DNA of 48,094 nucleotides from a candidate division WWE3 bacterium GW2011_GWC2_41_23. Its GTDB lineage: Bacteria; Patescibacteriota; WWE3; UBA101185; UBA10185. The notes under the pieces are model-generated. The model did no database searches. It saw only the letters and a list, made by a program, of their open reading frames with translations, and was not told the origin of the DNA. The position numbers were made by a program, and so were the translations under genes. Where the stretch lies: positions 1 to 48,094 of the forward strand of contig LCBB01000012.1 in NCBI GenBank assembly GCA_000996895.1, given 5' to 3'. Shown in pieces: positions 17,425 to 25,746 of the stretch; positions within the stretch are counted from its first letter, which is position 1, and every line of letters begins with the position of its first letter.

Positions 17425-18072
17425 TCAGCGGGTTTTTAACAGGGTTATACGGTATATTTGTCTTGGTTTACCGAAAGCTAGTTTTTTAGCCCAATTCGAG
17501 CCAATATTGGTGAGTTTCTCCTTAGGAAAAAGCTCGATCTTATCCAACTTTATTGTACCCGATACCCCCTCAAATGCCTTTATAATGACATTTTCAACAT
17601 ATCCTTGGGAAAGTTCTGGAAGCTCCAATCTGTCGGATTCAGAAGGTTCCGAATCGGGCGAATATCCCAGTATTATTTCCAGCTCCCCAAAAGGCTTTAA
17701 TAGCGCCGTTATCTTATTCATAGCCTCCTTAGCCGGATTCACGATTTGTCCCAAAAGCGACCCCCAGGGGAGAATGATGCTTACTTTATCAGCAATTTCC
17801 GTCATGGTAATTGGTAAGTTTTCTAGGGAAGATACCAAGAATACAGCGTTATTAAGTTTTTTCCTCACGGATTTCACGGAATATTCGCGAAGCTGCTTTT
17901 CTACCGGATCCACGCCGACAAATAGGGTACTTTGGTCGCGCAGGGCCGACTCATACACAAATCTTCCGTCCCCCGTACCTAGATCCACGTGTATTTTATT
18001 GTATTTGGCGGCCAATTCTCTTAGCTCTTCTACCGAAATATCAATTGTCTTATTACCTTTTACCCACTTCAT
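17425..18072 (-). CDS. KamB/NpmA-like 16S rRNA (adenine-1408-N1)-methyltransferase homolog
   Basis: 'MKWVKGNKTIDIS', 'VHVDLGTGDGRFVYESALRDQSTLFVGVDPV', 'SIILPWGSLL', 'SNWAKKLAFGKPRQIYRI'; start revised to ATG with A at 18072. Confidence 0.8.
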   Translation of the reverse strand: MKWVKGNKTIDISVEELRELAAKYNKIHVDLGTGDGRFVYESALRDQSTLFVGVDPVEKQLREYSVKSVRKKLNNAVFLVSSLENLPITMTEIADKVSIILPWGSLLGQIVNPAKEAMNKITALLKPFGELEIILGYSPDSEPSESDRLELPELSQGYVENVIIKAFEGVSGTIKLDKIELFPKEKLTNIGSNWAKKLAFGKPRQIYRITLLKTR

Positions 18073-18082
18073 GCGGTAATGA

Positions 18083-18089
18083 TAGAATA
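18083..18089. promoter_or_regulatory. Overlapping divergent -10 elements (truB/methyltransferase)
   Basis: Plus TAGAAT (18083-18088), 6 nt, then GTG 18095; minus TATTCT (18084-18089), 11 nt, then ATG 18072. Confidence 0.5.
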
Positions 18090-18094
18090 AGGCC

Positions 18095-18904
18095 GTGTAT
18101 AAAGCAAAAGATAACATTTTAGCCGTCTGGCAGCCTGTCGGAGTATCGACAAACCGCCTTTCCCAGATAGTGGGCGAGCGGTACGGTACACTTTCAAGTC
18201 ACACCGGTACTTTAGATCCTATGGCTGAGGGGGTGGTAATAATTTTATTAGGGGACACCCGTCTTAAAAAGTATGAATATGCGCATTGGCACAAAGTTTA
18301 CGAGTTTGAAATTATTTTCGGTATCTCGACGGATTCTTTTGACGCGATGGGTTTTATTAACAATCAGAATAAAAAAGTTCCTTCCAAAAAAGAGGTTCAG
18401 AAAACCTTGCAGGATTTTATTGGTTCCTATTCCCAACACGTGCCGATGTATTCAGCGGTAAAAGTAAAAGGAAAAAAACTTTTCGAAAGAGCGCACGCCG
18501 GGGAGGTTTTGGAAAGCACACCTGTGAAAAAAGGAGAGATTTTCGAGCTACGTTTAAAGAGATTCAGCGAAGTTTCTTTTAAAAGCTGCGCCAAAAATAT
18601 TTTAAAAAGGATTAGTCTGGTCAAAGGAGATTTTAGGCAGGAGCTGCTAATTTCGCAATGGCAAAAATTTATTGGTAAAGACAAAAAAGTTATTAAAGCA
18701 AAATTCGAGGTAGAGATGTCGAAGGGACTATACGTCCGTTCTCTTTCTCAGGATATTTGCAAAAAGCTCGGTTGCTTAGGATTTACTTATTCAATAATAA
18801 GAACCAGAAATGGAATTTATGGTAAGCAGGAGTCCGTAACCCCGGAAAAGCTATTTGGCTCCCGGCACAATTTCGACAACTTTGTTTCTGGAATTAAATC
18901 CTGA
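18095..18904 (+). CDS. truB: tRNA pseudouridine(55) synthase TruB
   Basis: 'VWQPVGVSTNRLSQIV', 'SHTGTLDPMAEGVVIILLGDTRLKKY', 'FEIIFGISTDSFDAMG'; GTG start. Confidence 0.88.
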   Translation: MYKAKDNILAVWQPVGVSTNRLSQIVGERYGTLSSHTGTLDPMAEGVVIILLGDTRLKKYEYAHWHKVYEFEIIFGISTDSFDAMGFINNQNKKVPSKKEVQKTLQDFIGSYSQHVPMYSAVKVKGKKLFERAHAGEVLESTPVKKGEIFELRLKRFSEVSFKSCAKNILKRISLVKGDFRQELLISQWQKFIGKDKKVIKAKFEVEMSKGLYVRSLSQDICKKLGCLGFTYSIIRTRNGIYGKQESVTPEKLFGSRHNFDNFVSGIKS

Positions 18905-19078
18905 AACGATGCTTATCCTGTTTTTAGCGATACCGAAATAATCGGACAGTGCGTCAACCAACTCGTTATTTGCTTCGTTTTCCTTTGCCGGTGCTTTTAC
19001 CGAAATTCTGAAAATTCCATTAGATTGTTCAATATTTGGTTCTTTAGCCCCCGGCTTTAAAAGTACATGGATTCTCAT
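18851..19078 (-). CDS. DUF167/YggU-family protein
   Basis: 'MRIHVLLKPGAKEPNIEQ...VSVKAPAKENEANNELVDALSDYFGIAKNRISIVSGFNSRNKVVEI'. Confidence 0.88.
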   Translation of the reverse strand: MRIHVLLKPGAKEPNIEQSNGIFRISVKAPAKENEANNELVDALSDYFGIAKNRISIVSGFNSRNKVVEIVPGAK

Positions 19079-19133
19079 ACGTCTATTTATGATAATATAT
19101 TTTGGCGATAATTTTAATTACCAGGAGGAATTT

Positions 19134-19467
19134 ATGAATTTAGACATATTTACAGGAAGAGTTGAACGGAGTAAGGGCTGCATACCAGGAGTCTCTCGAA
19201 AATGACCCCGCTTACCAGGAATTACAGGAAGAAGTAGCCAAATTTAGAGAAAACTCTAAAGATAAAAAAGTACAGGTAACCTCAAACCAGACGATGAAAG
19301 CTATGGCCGACCAGATGAAAGAGCTCAAGACCGAAATTAGTGAAAATAAGGACATCCTTGGTCAGGAGTTGGCGGACTACTACAAAGAGAGTGGTTCGAT
19401 GGAGATTACCGATGAAGACGGGAATGTGAAGAGAATAGTATTTTCGGTAAAACTTGTAAACGGGTAA
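19134..19467 (+). CDS. Small hypothetical protein with apparent frameshift near its 5' end
   Basis: SD ccaggaggaattt-ATG(19134) reads MNLDIFTGR... then stops; the long frame continues from ~19144 (...YLQEELNGVRAAYQESLENDP...). Confidence 0.5.
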
Positions 19468-19523
19468 TACCGGCTGGCAAAGCCTATTGCCAAACCGTCC
19501 TTTTATGAGAGAATATCAATGTT

Positions 19524-19607
19524 ATGAGTATAAGAAAAAAGAAAAAAGACGCACAAAAAAATAAAATGATCCGAAAACACAGAAAGAAGTTCCGAAGAGT
19601 CAGTTAA
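19524..19607 (+). CDS. 27-aa highly basic micropeptide (possible small ribosome-associated type)
   Basis: MSIRKKKKDAQKNKMIRKHRKKFRRVS; below the supplied ORF length cutoff. Confidence 0.4.
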   Translation: MSIRKKKKDAQKNKMIRKHRKKFRRVS

Positions 19608-20384
19608 TCACTTTTTTATTGTATTTCCGCCAAATCTTCTATCCCTGGTATTGAAATCCTGTATCGCTTTCATTAACTCATTTTCATCAAAATCGGGCAT
19701 ATGAACGTTGGCGAAGTAAAGCTCGCTGTACGCAGCCTGCCAGGGCAAAAAGCCACTTAAACGTTTTTCCCCCGAGGTTCTAATTAAAAGGTCGGGGTAT
19801 GGGTAAAGTTGTTCTTTAGTGTCGAAGTAGTTTTTCAAAAGATAAAGAGGGTATTTATCGGCGTATTTGGCTGTAACGTTCTTAAGATCTTCTGTTTTAA
19901 CCACGCCCGCTTCGATGTCTTTAACCACTTCTTCTACTACTCTTAAAATCTCATCCTGACCGCCGTAATCTATAGCCATATTAAGATCATAGTTGGTGTA
20001 ATTCTTGGTCTCTTCTTCAGCCTGAATAATCCTATTTCTCAGCGCTTCCGGCATTCTGTCTTTTCTCCCAAGGTGATAGATTCTGACCCCATATTTGTGG
20101 GCGTCATTAATATTGTCTGAGATGTAACTTTCAAAGATTTTCATTAAGTAGGACACCTCTTCGTCCGAGCGGTTCCAGTTCTCGGTTGAAAACCCCCAAA
20201 ACGTTAGTGTGTGTACACCAAGTTCCCTGGATACGTGCATGATGTTCTTAACGGCCTCAAAACCTCTCCTGTGACCTTCAAACGCGGGTAAGCCGTGTTC
20301 TTTAGCCCATCTACGGTTGCCATCAGGAATTATAGCTATGTGGTTTGGAATATTAAGTTGTTGGACGGTCTCTTCTTTGTTCAT
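19608..20384 (-). CDS. uppS: Isoprenyl transferase (undecaprenyl diphosphate synthase)
   Basis: 'HIAIIPDGNRRWAKEHGLPAFEGHRRGFEAV', 'FSTENWNRSDEEV', 'PDLLIRTSGEKRLSGFLPWQAAYSELYF'. Confidence 0.95.
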   Translation of the reverse strand: MNKEETVQQLNIPNHIAIIPDGNRRWAKEHGLPAFEGHRRGFEAVKNIMHVSRELGVHTLTFWGFSTENWNRSDEEVSYLMKIFESYISDNINDAHKYGVRIYHLGRKDRMPEALRNRIIQAEEETKNYTNYDLNMAIDYGGQDEILRVVEEVVKDIEAGVVKTEDLKNVTAKYADKYPLYLLKNYFDTKEQLYPYPDLLIRTSGEKRLSGFLPWQAAYSELYFANVHMPDFDENELMKAIQDFNTRDRRFGGNTIKK

Positions 20385-20419
20385 ACTTGTTCAAAAATTG
20401 CCGTAACCCGTCCATTTTA

Positions 20420-20902
20420 CTATAACAGCGATTGTATGTCCCGCAGAACCTCACCGGCGTGCTCGGCGGGCTTTACGTTTTCGTATATTTTGGCTATTTT
20501 GCCGTCCGGGCTAATTAGGAAAGAAGTCCGGCGCGTTCCAAAAAAACTTTTCCCCATAAAGCTTTTCATTGCCCAAACACCGTATTCTTCAACAACTTTT
20601 TTGTCAGAGTCTGAAAGAAGCGTAAACGGCAGCGAGTGTTTTTCCCCGAACTTTTTATGGCTTTCTATTGAATCGGTGCTAACTCCAACTACTTCGGCTC
20701 CGGTCTTTTTAAATTCTCCCCAAGCGTCTCTTATGACGCAGGCTTCCGTGGTGCAGCCGGGCGTATTGTCTTTCGGGTAAAAATAAATCAGTAACCATTT
20801 ACCTAAATATTCTTCTGACGTTCTTACTTTTCCGTTTTGGTCGGGGAGCGAGAACGCGGGAGCCAAATCGCCCACACCTATCTTTTTATTTTCTTGAGTC
20901 AT
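20420..20902 (-). CDS. bcp: Peroxiredoxin, Bcp/PrxQ type
   Basis: 'APAFSLPDQNGKVRTSEEYLGKWLLIYFYPKDNTPGCTTEACVIRD'. Confidence 0.93.
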   Translation of the reverse strand: MTQENKKIGVGDLAPAFSLPDQNGKVRTSEEYLGKWLLIYFYPKDNTPGCTTEACVIRDAWGEFKKTGAEVVGVSTDSIESHKKFGEKHSLPFTLLSDSDKKVVEEYGVWAMKSFMGKSFFGTRRTSFLISPDGKIAKIYENVKPAEHAGEVLRDIQSLL

Positions 20903-20923
20903 ATTTTGTATACCGGCTAAATA

Positions 20924-21289
20924 CTAAAGATTCAGGTCGTCCAGGTCAGTGTCTTTGATGAGTGTGTCCATTTCATCGATGTTTATTTTGTCAATTTCTT
21001 CGATTTGTTCCTCAGTGGTTTTTTCTTCTACAACTTCCTCTTTCTTTACCTCTTCTGTTACTTGTTCTCCCTGTATTTGCTGAGCGGGTGTCTTTCCCTT
21101 TATGACTGTTTGGTATATAAACAAGCCTATGGCAGCCAATATTACCAGGAATCCGATAACCAAAAACACTTTCAATCCCTTACCCGTACTATATTTATTT
21201 AGTTCTTCCTCAACCGGTTTTGGTGTGTTCCAATCGGGCATTTGTTCTGTCTGCGGCTGTTCTATAGGTGTATTAGTTTGTTCTTCCAT
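20924..21289 (-). CDS. Single-TM hypothetical protein
   Basis: Internal TM, acidic C-terminal tail; SD aaggagg. Confidence 0.55.
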   Translation of the reverse strand: MEEQTNTPIEQPQTEQMPDWNTPKPVEEELNKYSTGKGLKVFLVIGFLVILAAIGLFIYQTVIKGKTPAQQIQGEQVTEEVKKEEVVEEKTTEEQIEEIDKINIDEMDTLIKDTDLDDLNL

Positions 21290-21309
21290 ATTTTTCCTCC
21301 TTAATTAAA

Positions 21310-21963
21310 TTATTCCTGCTCCTCTTCGGGCTCATCTTCTGTTTCTTTTTCCTGTTGCTGGTTAAGCTTTTCTGTTCTTATTTGTTCTCTCATTGCCGCT
21401 AAATCGGGTTTTATATCCGTAAGGTAAAATTCTTTAATCGCCACAATGCTTAAATGAGTTGCGTTCAAATCCGCTCTGGCGTCTTTTAGAGCTTGCACAA
21501 AATCGATGTCCGAGGCTTCACAGGAAGCTCCTTTTAACGCGTCGAGTTTGGCCAAATAGTTTGCGTAGTTGGTGTTCAGCTCGCTGACAAGTTCACCAAG
21601 TCTAACAACATCTGCTTCCAGGGCGGCGATATTATCTCCGGTATAGCCATCTTCTTTCAATTTACTTATAAGGTTTTCGAGTTTGTTTCCGAGACCGAGG
21701 TATACACCCTGATGTCTTTTCTCCAGGTTTTTGTATTGGGCTATTTTTTCCGTAATCCGCTGAGTAGCAAGTTCGCATCTTCTTTCCTGATTTTCAGCCC
21801 TGTTTAGTTGCGCACGCGGGGCATCCAATTTGGGAAGGTTTTCATCCTGAAGATTTTTACCTTCGCTGGCGGGAAGTACATTTTGAGTTGCGGAGGTAAA
21901 TATAAGGGGCAAAACAAATACTAAAGGAATAACAAGTAACTTTGTGAAATTATTGATTTTCAT
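21310..21963 (-). CDS. Secreted coiled-coil hypothetical protein
   Basis: Signal peptide-like N-terminus; helical; -10 TATAAT then 6 nt then ATG. Confidence 0.6.
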   Translation of the reverse strand: MKINNFTKLLVIPLVFVLPLIFTSATQNVLPASEGKNLQDENLPKLDAPRAQLNRAENQERRCELATQRITEKIAQYKNLEKRHQGVYLGLGNKLENLISKLKEDGYTGDNIAALEADVVRLGELVSELNTNYANYLAKLDALKGASCEASDIDFVQALKDARADLNATHLSIVAIKEFYLTDIKPDLAAMREQIRTEKLNQQQEKETEDEPEEEQE

Positions 21964-21970
21964 AGGGTTA

Positions 21971-22555
21971 TTATATGGATAGTTTGGTCAGTTTTGCAAA
22001 CTCGGAAGCCGTCATAAATTCGGGTGTGGGGTGGTCAATGTAGTTCGGATTTGGTTCGATGTCTGCGGTTCCATCATTTTTTACCAAATAAAATGCCATT
22101 CCGTGAAGATCTTCTATTTCTTCGTAATCCGCGGGGGTGTGACCGTGTGTCCAATTGTCGAGAGTAATCAAAGGGTCGTTGCCTATATTACTTAAAGAAT
22201 GCCCCCACTCCTGTGTTATAACCGTTTTGTCACCGGGCAGTATGCTGACAATGATAAACCTATCAACTTTATTAGGAACCCACGAACCATCTTCAAAATG
22301 CTTCTTTTGTAAAAGGAGTATTCCTTTTCCGTTAACTACACGGTAAGTTTCTTCGTGAGGATCGTTATGATAGTGGCCGAACGTTTTAACAAACTCCTGT
22401 CCATATGTTCCGGGCGACAGAATAGTCATGTTTTCCCACTGATTTCCCTGAGTTATGCCGGAGAATACCCAATAAGCGAAGTCCGGCCCTTTTTCTTCGG
22501 GACTTAGCAATACGGGGGCCAGCTCTTCTTTTGTCCTTACGGTTTTTATTTGCAC
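21971..22555 (-). CDS. Cupin-type glucose-6-phosphate isomerase
   Basis: 'GTYGQEFVKTFGHYHNDPHEETYRVVNGKGILLLQ', 'GDKTVITQEWGHSLSNIGNDPLITLDNW'. Confidence 0.8.
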   Translation of the reverse strand: MQIKTVRTKEELAPVLLSPEEKGPDFAYWVFSGITQGNQWENMTILSPGTYGQEFVKTFGHYHNDPHEETYRVVNGKGILLLQKKHFEDGSWVPNKVDRFIIVSILPGDKTVITQEWGHSLSNIGNDPLITLDNWTHGHTPADYEEIEDLHGMAFYLVKNDGTADIEPNPNYIDHPTPEFMTASEFAKLTKLSI

Positions 22556-22564
22556 GGGCAGCAG

Positions 22565-23257
22565 TTAGTACTTAACCAGAACATTAACATTTCCGGTTGT
22601 TTTTAATTCATCGATGTAGCTTCCGTACATTTGACTCATTTTGTTTTGTTGCAGACTTTCTTTGACTAAGGAGCGTCCTTGAGGGTCATCGGCAATCTCC
22701 GGAAAGCTTTCTTTATTTTCTTCAATATATGCCGTTATTTCTTCTTCCGTTACCGTGACTTTATCCTGTAACAATTTTTCTATCAAAGCTATATGTTTAA
22801 CCTGATCCCGAAATTCGGTTTGTGACATCCCGTTCTGTGCGAGAAATTGATCCATAGTTTGTCCGCTTTGAACAATCCCGTCTTCTATTGACTTTATCTT
22901 TAAGTTAATTTCATCTTCGGAAATAACGATGTTTTTGGATACAGCTTCATTAGCGATTAACCTTTTTTCTATTAGATTGTTTAAAGCTTGTTCACCGAGT
23001 TGGGTTTCAAGGACTTTAGTGACTTCCCATCTGAATATGGGTTTTCCTTGAACTGTTGCTGCTATAAAAAGGGATTTATAGTTGTAAATAAGGGCACCGA
23101 GACCAAGAACCAGAAGAGCTATAACGAGCCCCTTATTTTTCTTTAATTCCTGCCCTATAAAATTTGATGCCTCTTTGAACTTTACCGGCTCTGTGTTTCC
23201 GGACTTTACGAGTACTTTTTCCTCTTCATGACTTTGTATTTTTTCTTTTTTATCCAT
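22565..23257 (-). CDS. SurA N-terminal domain-like membrane-anchored protein
   Basis: TM then 'VQGKPIFRWEVTKVLETQLGEQALNNLIEKRLIANEA'; no parvulin domain seen; start revised to 23257. Confidence 0.78.
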   Translation of the reverse strand: MDKKEKIQSHEEEKVLVKSGNTEPVKFKEASNFIGQELKKNKGLVIALLVLGLGALIYNYKSLFIAATVQGKPIFRWEVTKVLETQLGEQALNNLIEKRLIANEAVSKNIVISEDEINLKIKSIEDGIVQSGQTMDQFLAQNGMSQTEFRDQVKHIALIEKLLQDKVTVTEEEITAYIEENKESFPEIADDPQGRSLVKESLQQNKMSQMYGSYIDELKTTGNVNVLVKY

Positions 23258-23292
23258 TGCGAAAGTATAACACAAAAATATGTGCTTATAGT

Positions 23293-23751
23293 TTAATTTA
23301 ATACTACTATGCTTAGATTCAAGATTGCGGCAAAACCAACCCACATTATGTAAGGAATAAGCAGCTTGCCTGCCATCGGTGAAAACTTTTTAAAGCTCTT
23401 TGCAGTTAAGATTATGACTAGCTCAAGTATCGCAATGTCGGCTAAAGCTATCGCGGGTTCTTTCATACCGAAAAATATCACGGACCACAGTGTGTTTAAG
23501 GTTAACTGTATGGCGTAAAGTATCAACGCTTTTGATTTTTCCTGTTGTGCGTATTCTTTTTTCCACACCAGATAAAGAGCTACCGCCATCAAAATATATA
23601 GAATGCTCCACATAGGACCGAAAATCCAATTCGGGGGATTGAAGAAGGGTTTATTTAAACTCGCGTACCACGTATTTATGTTAGGTGTTGTAAAATACGA
23701 ACCCAGCGCCGCAGCTGCGAAAGTTACTATAAAAGATATTATGAGTTTCAT
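23293..23751 (-). CDS. TspO/MBR family protein
   Basis: 'TWYASLNKPFFNPPNWIFGPMWSILYILMAVALYLVWK', 'LNTLWSVIFFGMKEPAIAL'. Confidence 0.93.
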   Translation of the reverse strand: MKLIISFIVTFAAAALGSYFTTPNINTWYASLNKPFFNPPNWIFGPMWSILYILMAVALYLVWKKEYAQQEKSKALILYAIQLTLNTLWSVIFFGMKEPAIALADIAILELVIILTAKSFKKFSPMAGKLLIPYIMWVGFAAILNLSIVVLN

Positions 23752-23833
23752 TTATGTCCGTCCGTTAATAAATATCCGGTCTGCATTTATTATACATTTT
23801 TGAGGGATCGTTATCCGTTATATAATCAACAGG

Positions 23834-24571
23834 ATGAAGTTTATTAAATTCGTTCTGCCTACGGTTATAGTTTTTCTCTACCTGTATCTGTCGTACGCAG
23901 GTTTCTATAACAAAATGAAAGGAATGAACTTGCAAAGACCGAACGGTGAAAATTTTTTAACATTCGAAAATCCTAACAATAGCGGTACGGTAAAGTATAT
24001 TGCGTTAGGGGACAGTTTAAGTGCAGGTGTTGGCAGCGAGAAAACTGAAACAACCATCGTTTATCAGTTCGCCTCAAATTTATCCAAGGATTATGGAAAA
24101 GTTGCCGTGCTGAATCTGGCTTTACCCGGCGGTACTACGGAGGATGTAATAAAAGATCAATTGCCCCGCGCCATTAATGAAAAACCTGATTACGTCACAC
24201 TTTTAATCGGGATAAACGATATTCACAACAAATTTACCGACGGACAATTTACGGCAAATTATTCTTATATACTGAACGAGCTGTTAACAAAAACGGAAGC
24301 ACGGATTGTTGTGATAAATCTGCCGTATTTAGGGTCACCCAAGGCTGTACGTTTTCCCTACAACTGGATGTTGAATGAGAGAACCAAAGAGTTTAACGGC
24401 AAGATTTCGGGAGTGATTTCGAAATTGAGTAACAATCGTATAAGGCTGGTAGATTTATATGGAAGAACGTATAAAACTTTTAATAAAGATCCGAAGAGCT
24501 ATTCCCCGGATCTTTTTCATCCGTCAGAGGAAGGTTATTTAGAGTGGAGCCGGATTATAAATGAGGATTAA
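23834..24571 (+). CDS. SGNH/GDSL hydrolase, membrane-anchored
   Basis: 'YIALGDSLSAGVGSE', 'VTLLIGINDIHN', 'SPDLFHPSEEGY'. Confidence 0.9.
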   Translation: MKFIKFVLPTVIVFLYLYLSYAGFYNKMKGMNLQRPNGENFLTFENPNNSGTVKYIALGDSLSAGVGSEKTETTIVYQFASNLSKDYGKVAVLNLALPGGTTEDVIKDQLPRAINEKPDYVTLLIGINDIHNKFTDGQFTANYSYILNELLTKTEARIVVINLPYLGSPKAVRFPYNWMLNERTKEFNGKISGVISKLSNNRIRLVDLYGRTYKTFNKDPKSYSPDLFHPSEEGYLEWSRIINED

Positions 24572-25673
24572 TATTGCAGATCCGGTTTTTCAAACAACTC
24601 TTTTTATTATATTTTTTGCGTTGTCCGTGGTTTTAACTCTTAAAAAAGACACCAAACCTTATGAAATGGATCACGAACACACCGATGAATTGAAGGGCGT
24701 GGCAATTTTGATGGTAGTTTTTTCCCACGTAGGGTATTTTTTGGCCAATGATGCGCGCTTTTTATTTCCTTTATCTATCGCTGCGGGTGTGGGGGTTAAC
24801 ATCTTTTTATTTTTGTCGGGATTCGGGCTTACAAGCTCGGGTTTGAACGCCCCGAAGACGTGGAAAGAATTTTATGTAAAACGGTTGAGGATCATTTTTG
24901 TACCTATGTGGGTTGTGCTGGCCGCCGTTTTGGCCCTGGATTATTTCCTGTTAGGAAAGACTTATGAACTTTCGGTAATTATTAAGAGTTTCCTGGGCTA
25001 CTTTCCGGTTGCTGATATTTACACTTCAATAAATTCCGCACTGTGGTATTTTACGTTTATCCTGTTTTACTATCTAATGTTTCCTATCGTGTTCCGTAGG
25101 GATCGGCCCTTGTTTTCGGCTTTTATAGTGTTGCTGCTGGGGTACGTGCTTACCCGACTTTCTCTGCCTGTAACCAAAGATTTACTAAAACTTTATCAAC
25201 TTCACATTCTATTATTTCCGCTGGGAATGGTCTTTGCGTGGTTAAACACGAAGGAGCCGGGGGTAAGATTTCAGGAAGTTTTATTAAAATTTTTTCATAA
25301 ACCTATGCTGGCTGGTGTTACACGTTATCTGATAGTGGCGGGTTTGTTGTTTGCATTCGGCTACACAGCCGTACATTCAGGGGTAGGTAAGGGTGTAATG
25401 GCAGAGCAATTGTCGAGCATCGTAACCATGCTGGTACTGATAGCGGCATTTTTATTAAAGAACGTTCATTCTGAATTGTTGGTTATTTTCGGTAAATATT
25501 CTTATGAAATATATTTATTACATTGGCCGATTATGTACAGACACGATTTTATTTATAAATATTTACCTGCTTCTTTCGGAACTTTGTTTTATTTAGTTTT
25601 TTTTGTTTTAGTTGGGATTGTATTGAATAAATTTGTCCGCAAAGTTCTTGAACCCGGTGCAGTTAAAAAATAG
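24561..25673 (+). CDS. Acyltransferase family 3 membrane protein
   Basis: 'ELKGVAILMVVFSHVGYF', 'NIFLFLSGFGLTSS', 'LWYFTFILFYYLMFP', 'YSYEIYLLHWPI'. Confidence 0.9.
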   Translation: MRINIADPVFQTTLFIIFFALSVVLTLKKDTKPYEMDHEHTDELKGVAILMVVFSHVGYFLANDARFLFPLSIAAGVGVNIFLFLSGFGLTSSGLNAPKTWKEFYVKRLRIIFVPMWVVLAAVLALDYFLLGKTYELSVIIKSFLGYFPVADIYTSINSALWYFTFILFYYLMFPIVFRRDRPLFSAFIVLLLGYVLTRLSLPVTKDLLKLYQLHILLFPLGMVFAWLNTKEPGVRFQEVLLKFFHKPMLAGVTRYLIVAGLLFAFGYTAVHSGVGKGVMAEQLSSIVTMLVLIAAFLLKNVHSELLVIFGKYSYEIYLLHWPIMYRHDFIYKYLPASFGTLFYLVFFVLVGIVLNKFVRKVLEPGAVKK

Positions 25674-25746
25674 TTAACGTTGACTTATCAAAACGGACAT
25701 GCGGTTAGATTTAAATCAATTTAACTTTATTTTCTAAAGACGCGCC

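Noticed and set aside
17507-18079. Plus-strand 190-aa ORF opposite the KamB/NpmA-like gene
   Set aside because: Ser/Thr/Pro-rich antisense shadow; the minus-strand frame has clear methyltransferase motifs.
20295-20780. Plus-strand 161-aa ORF across uppS/bcp
   Set aside because: Antisense to two well-supported genes; no family resemblance.
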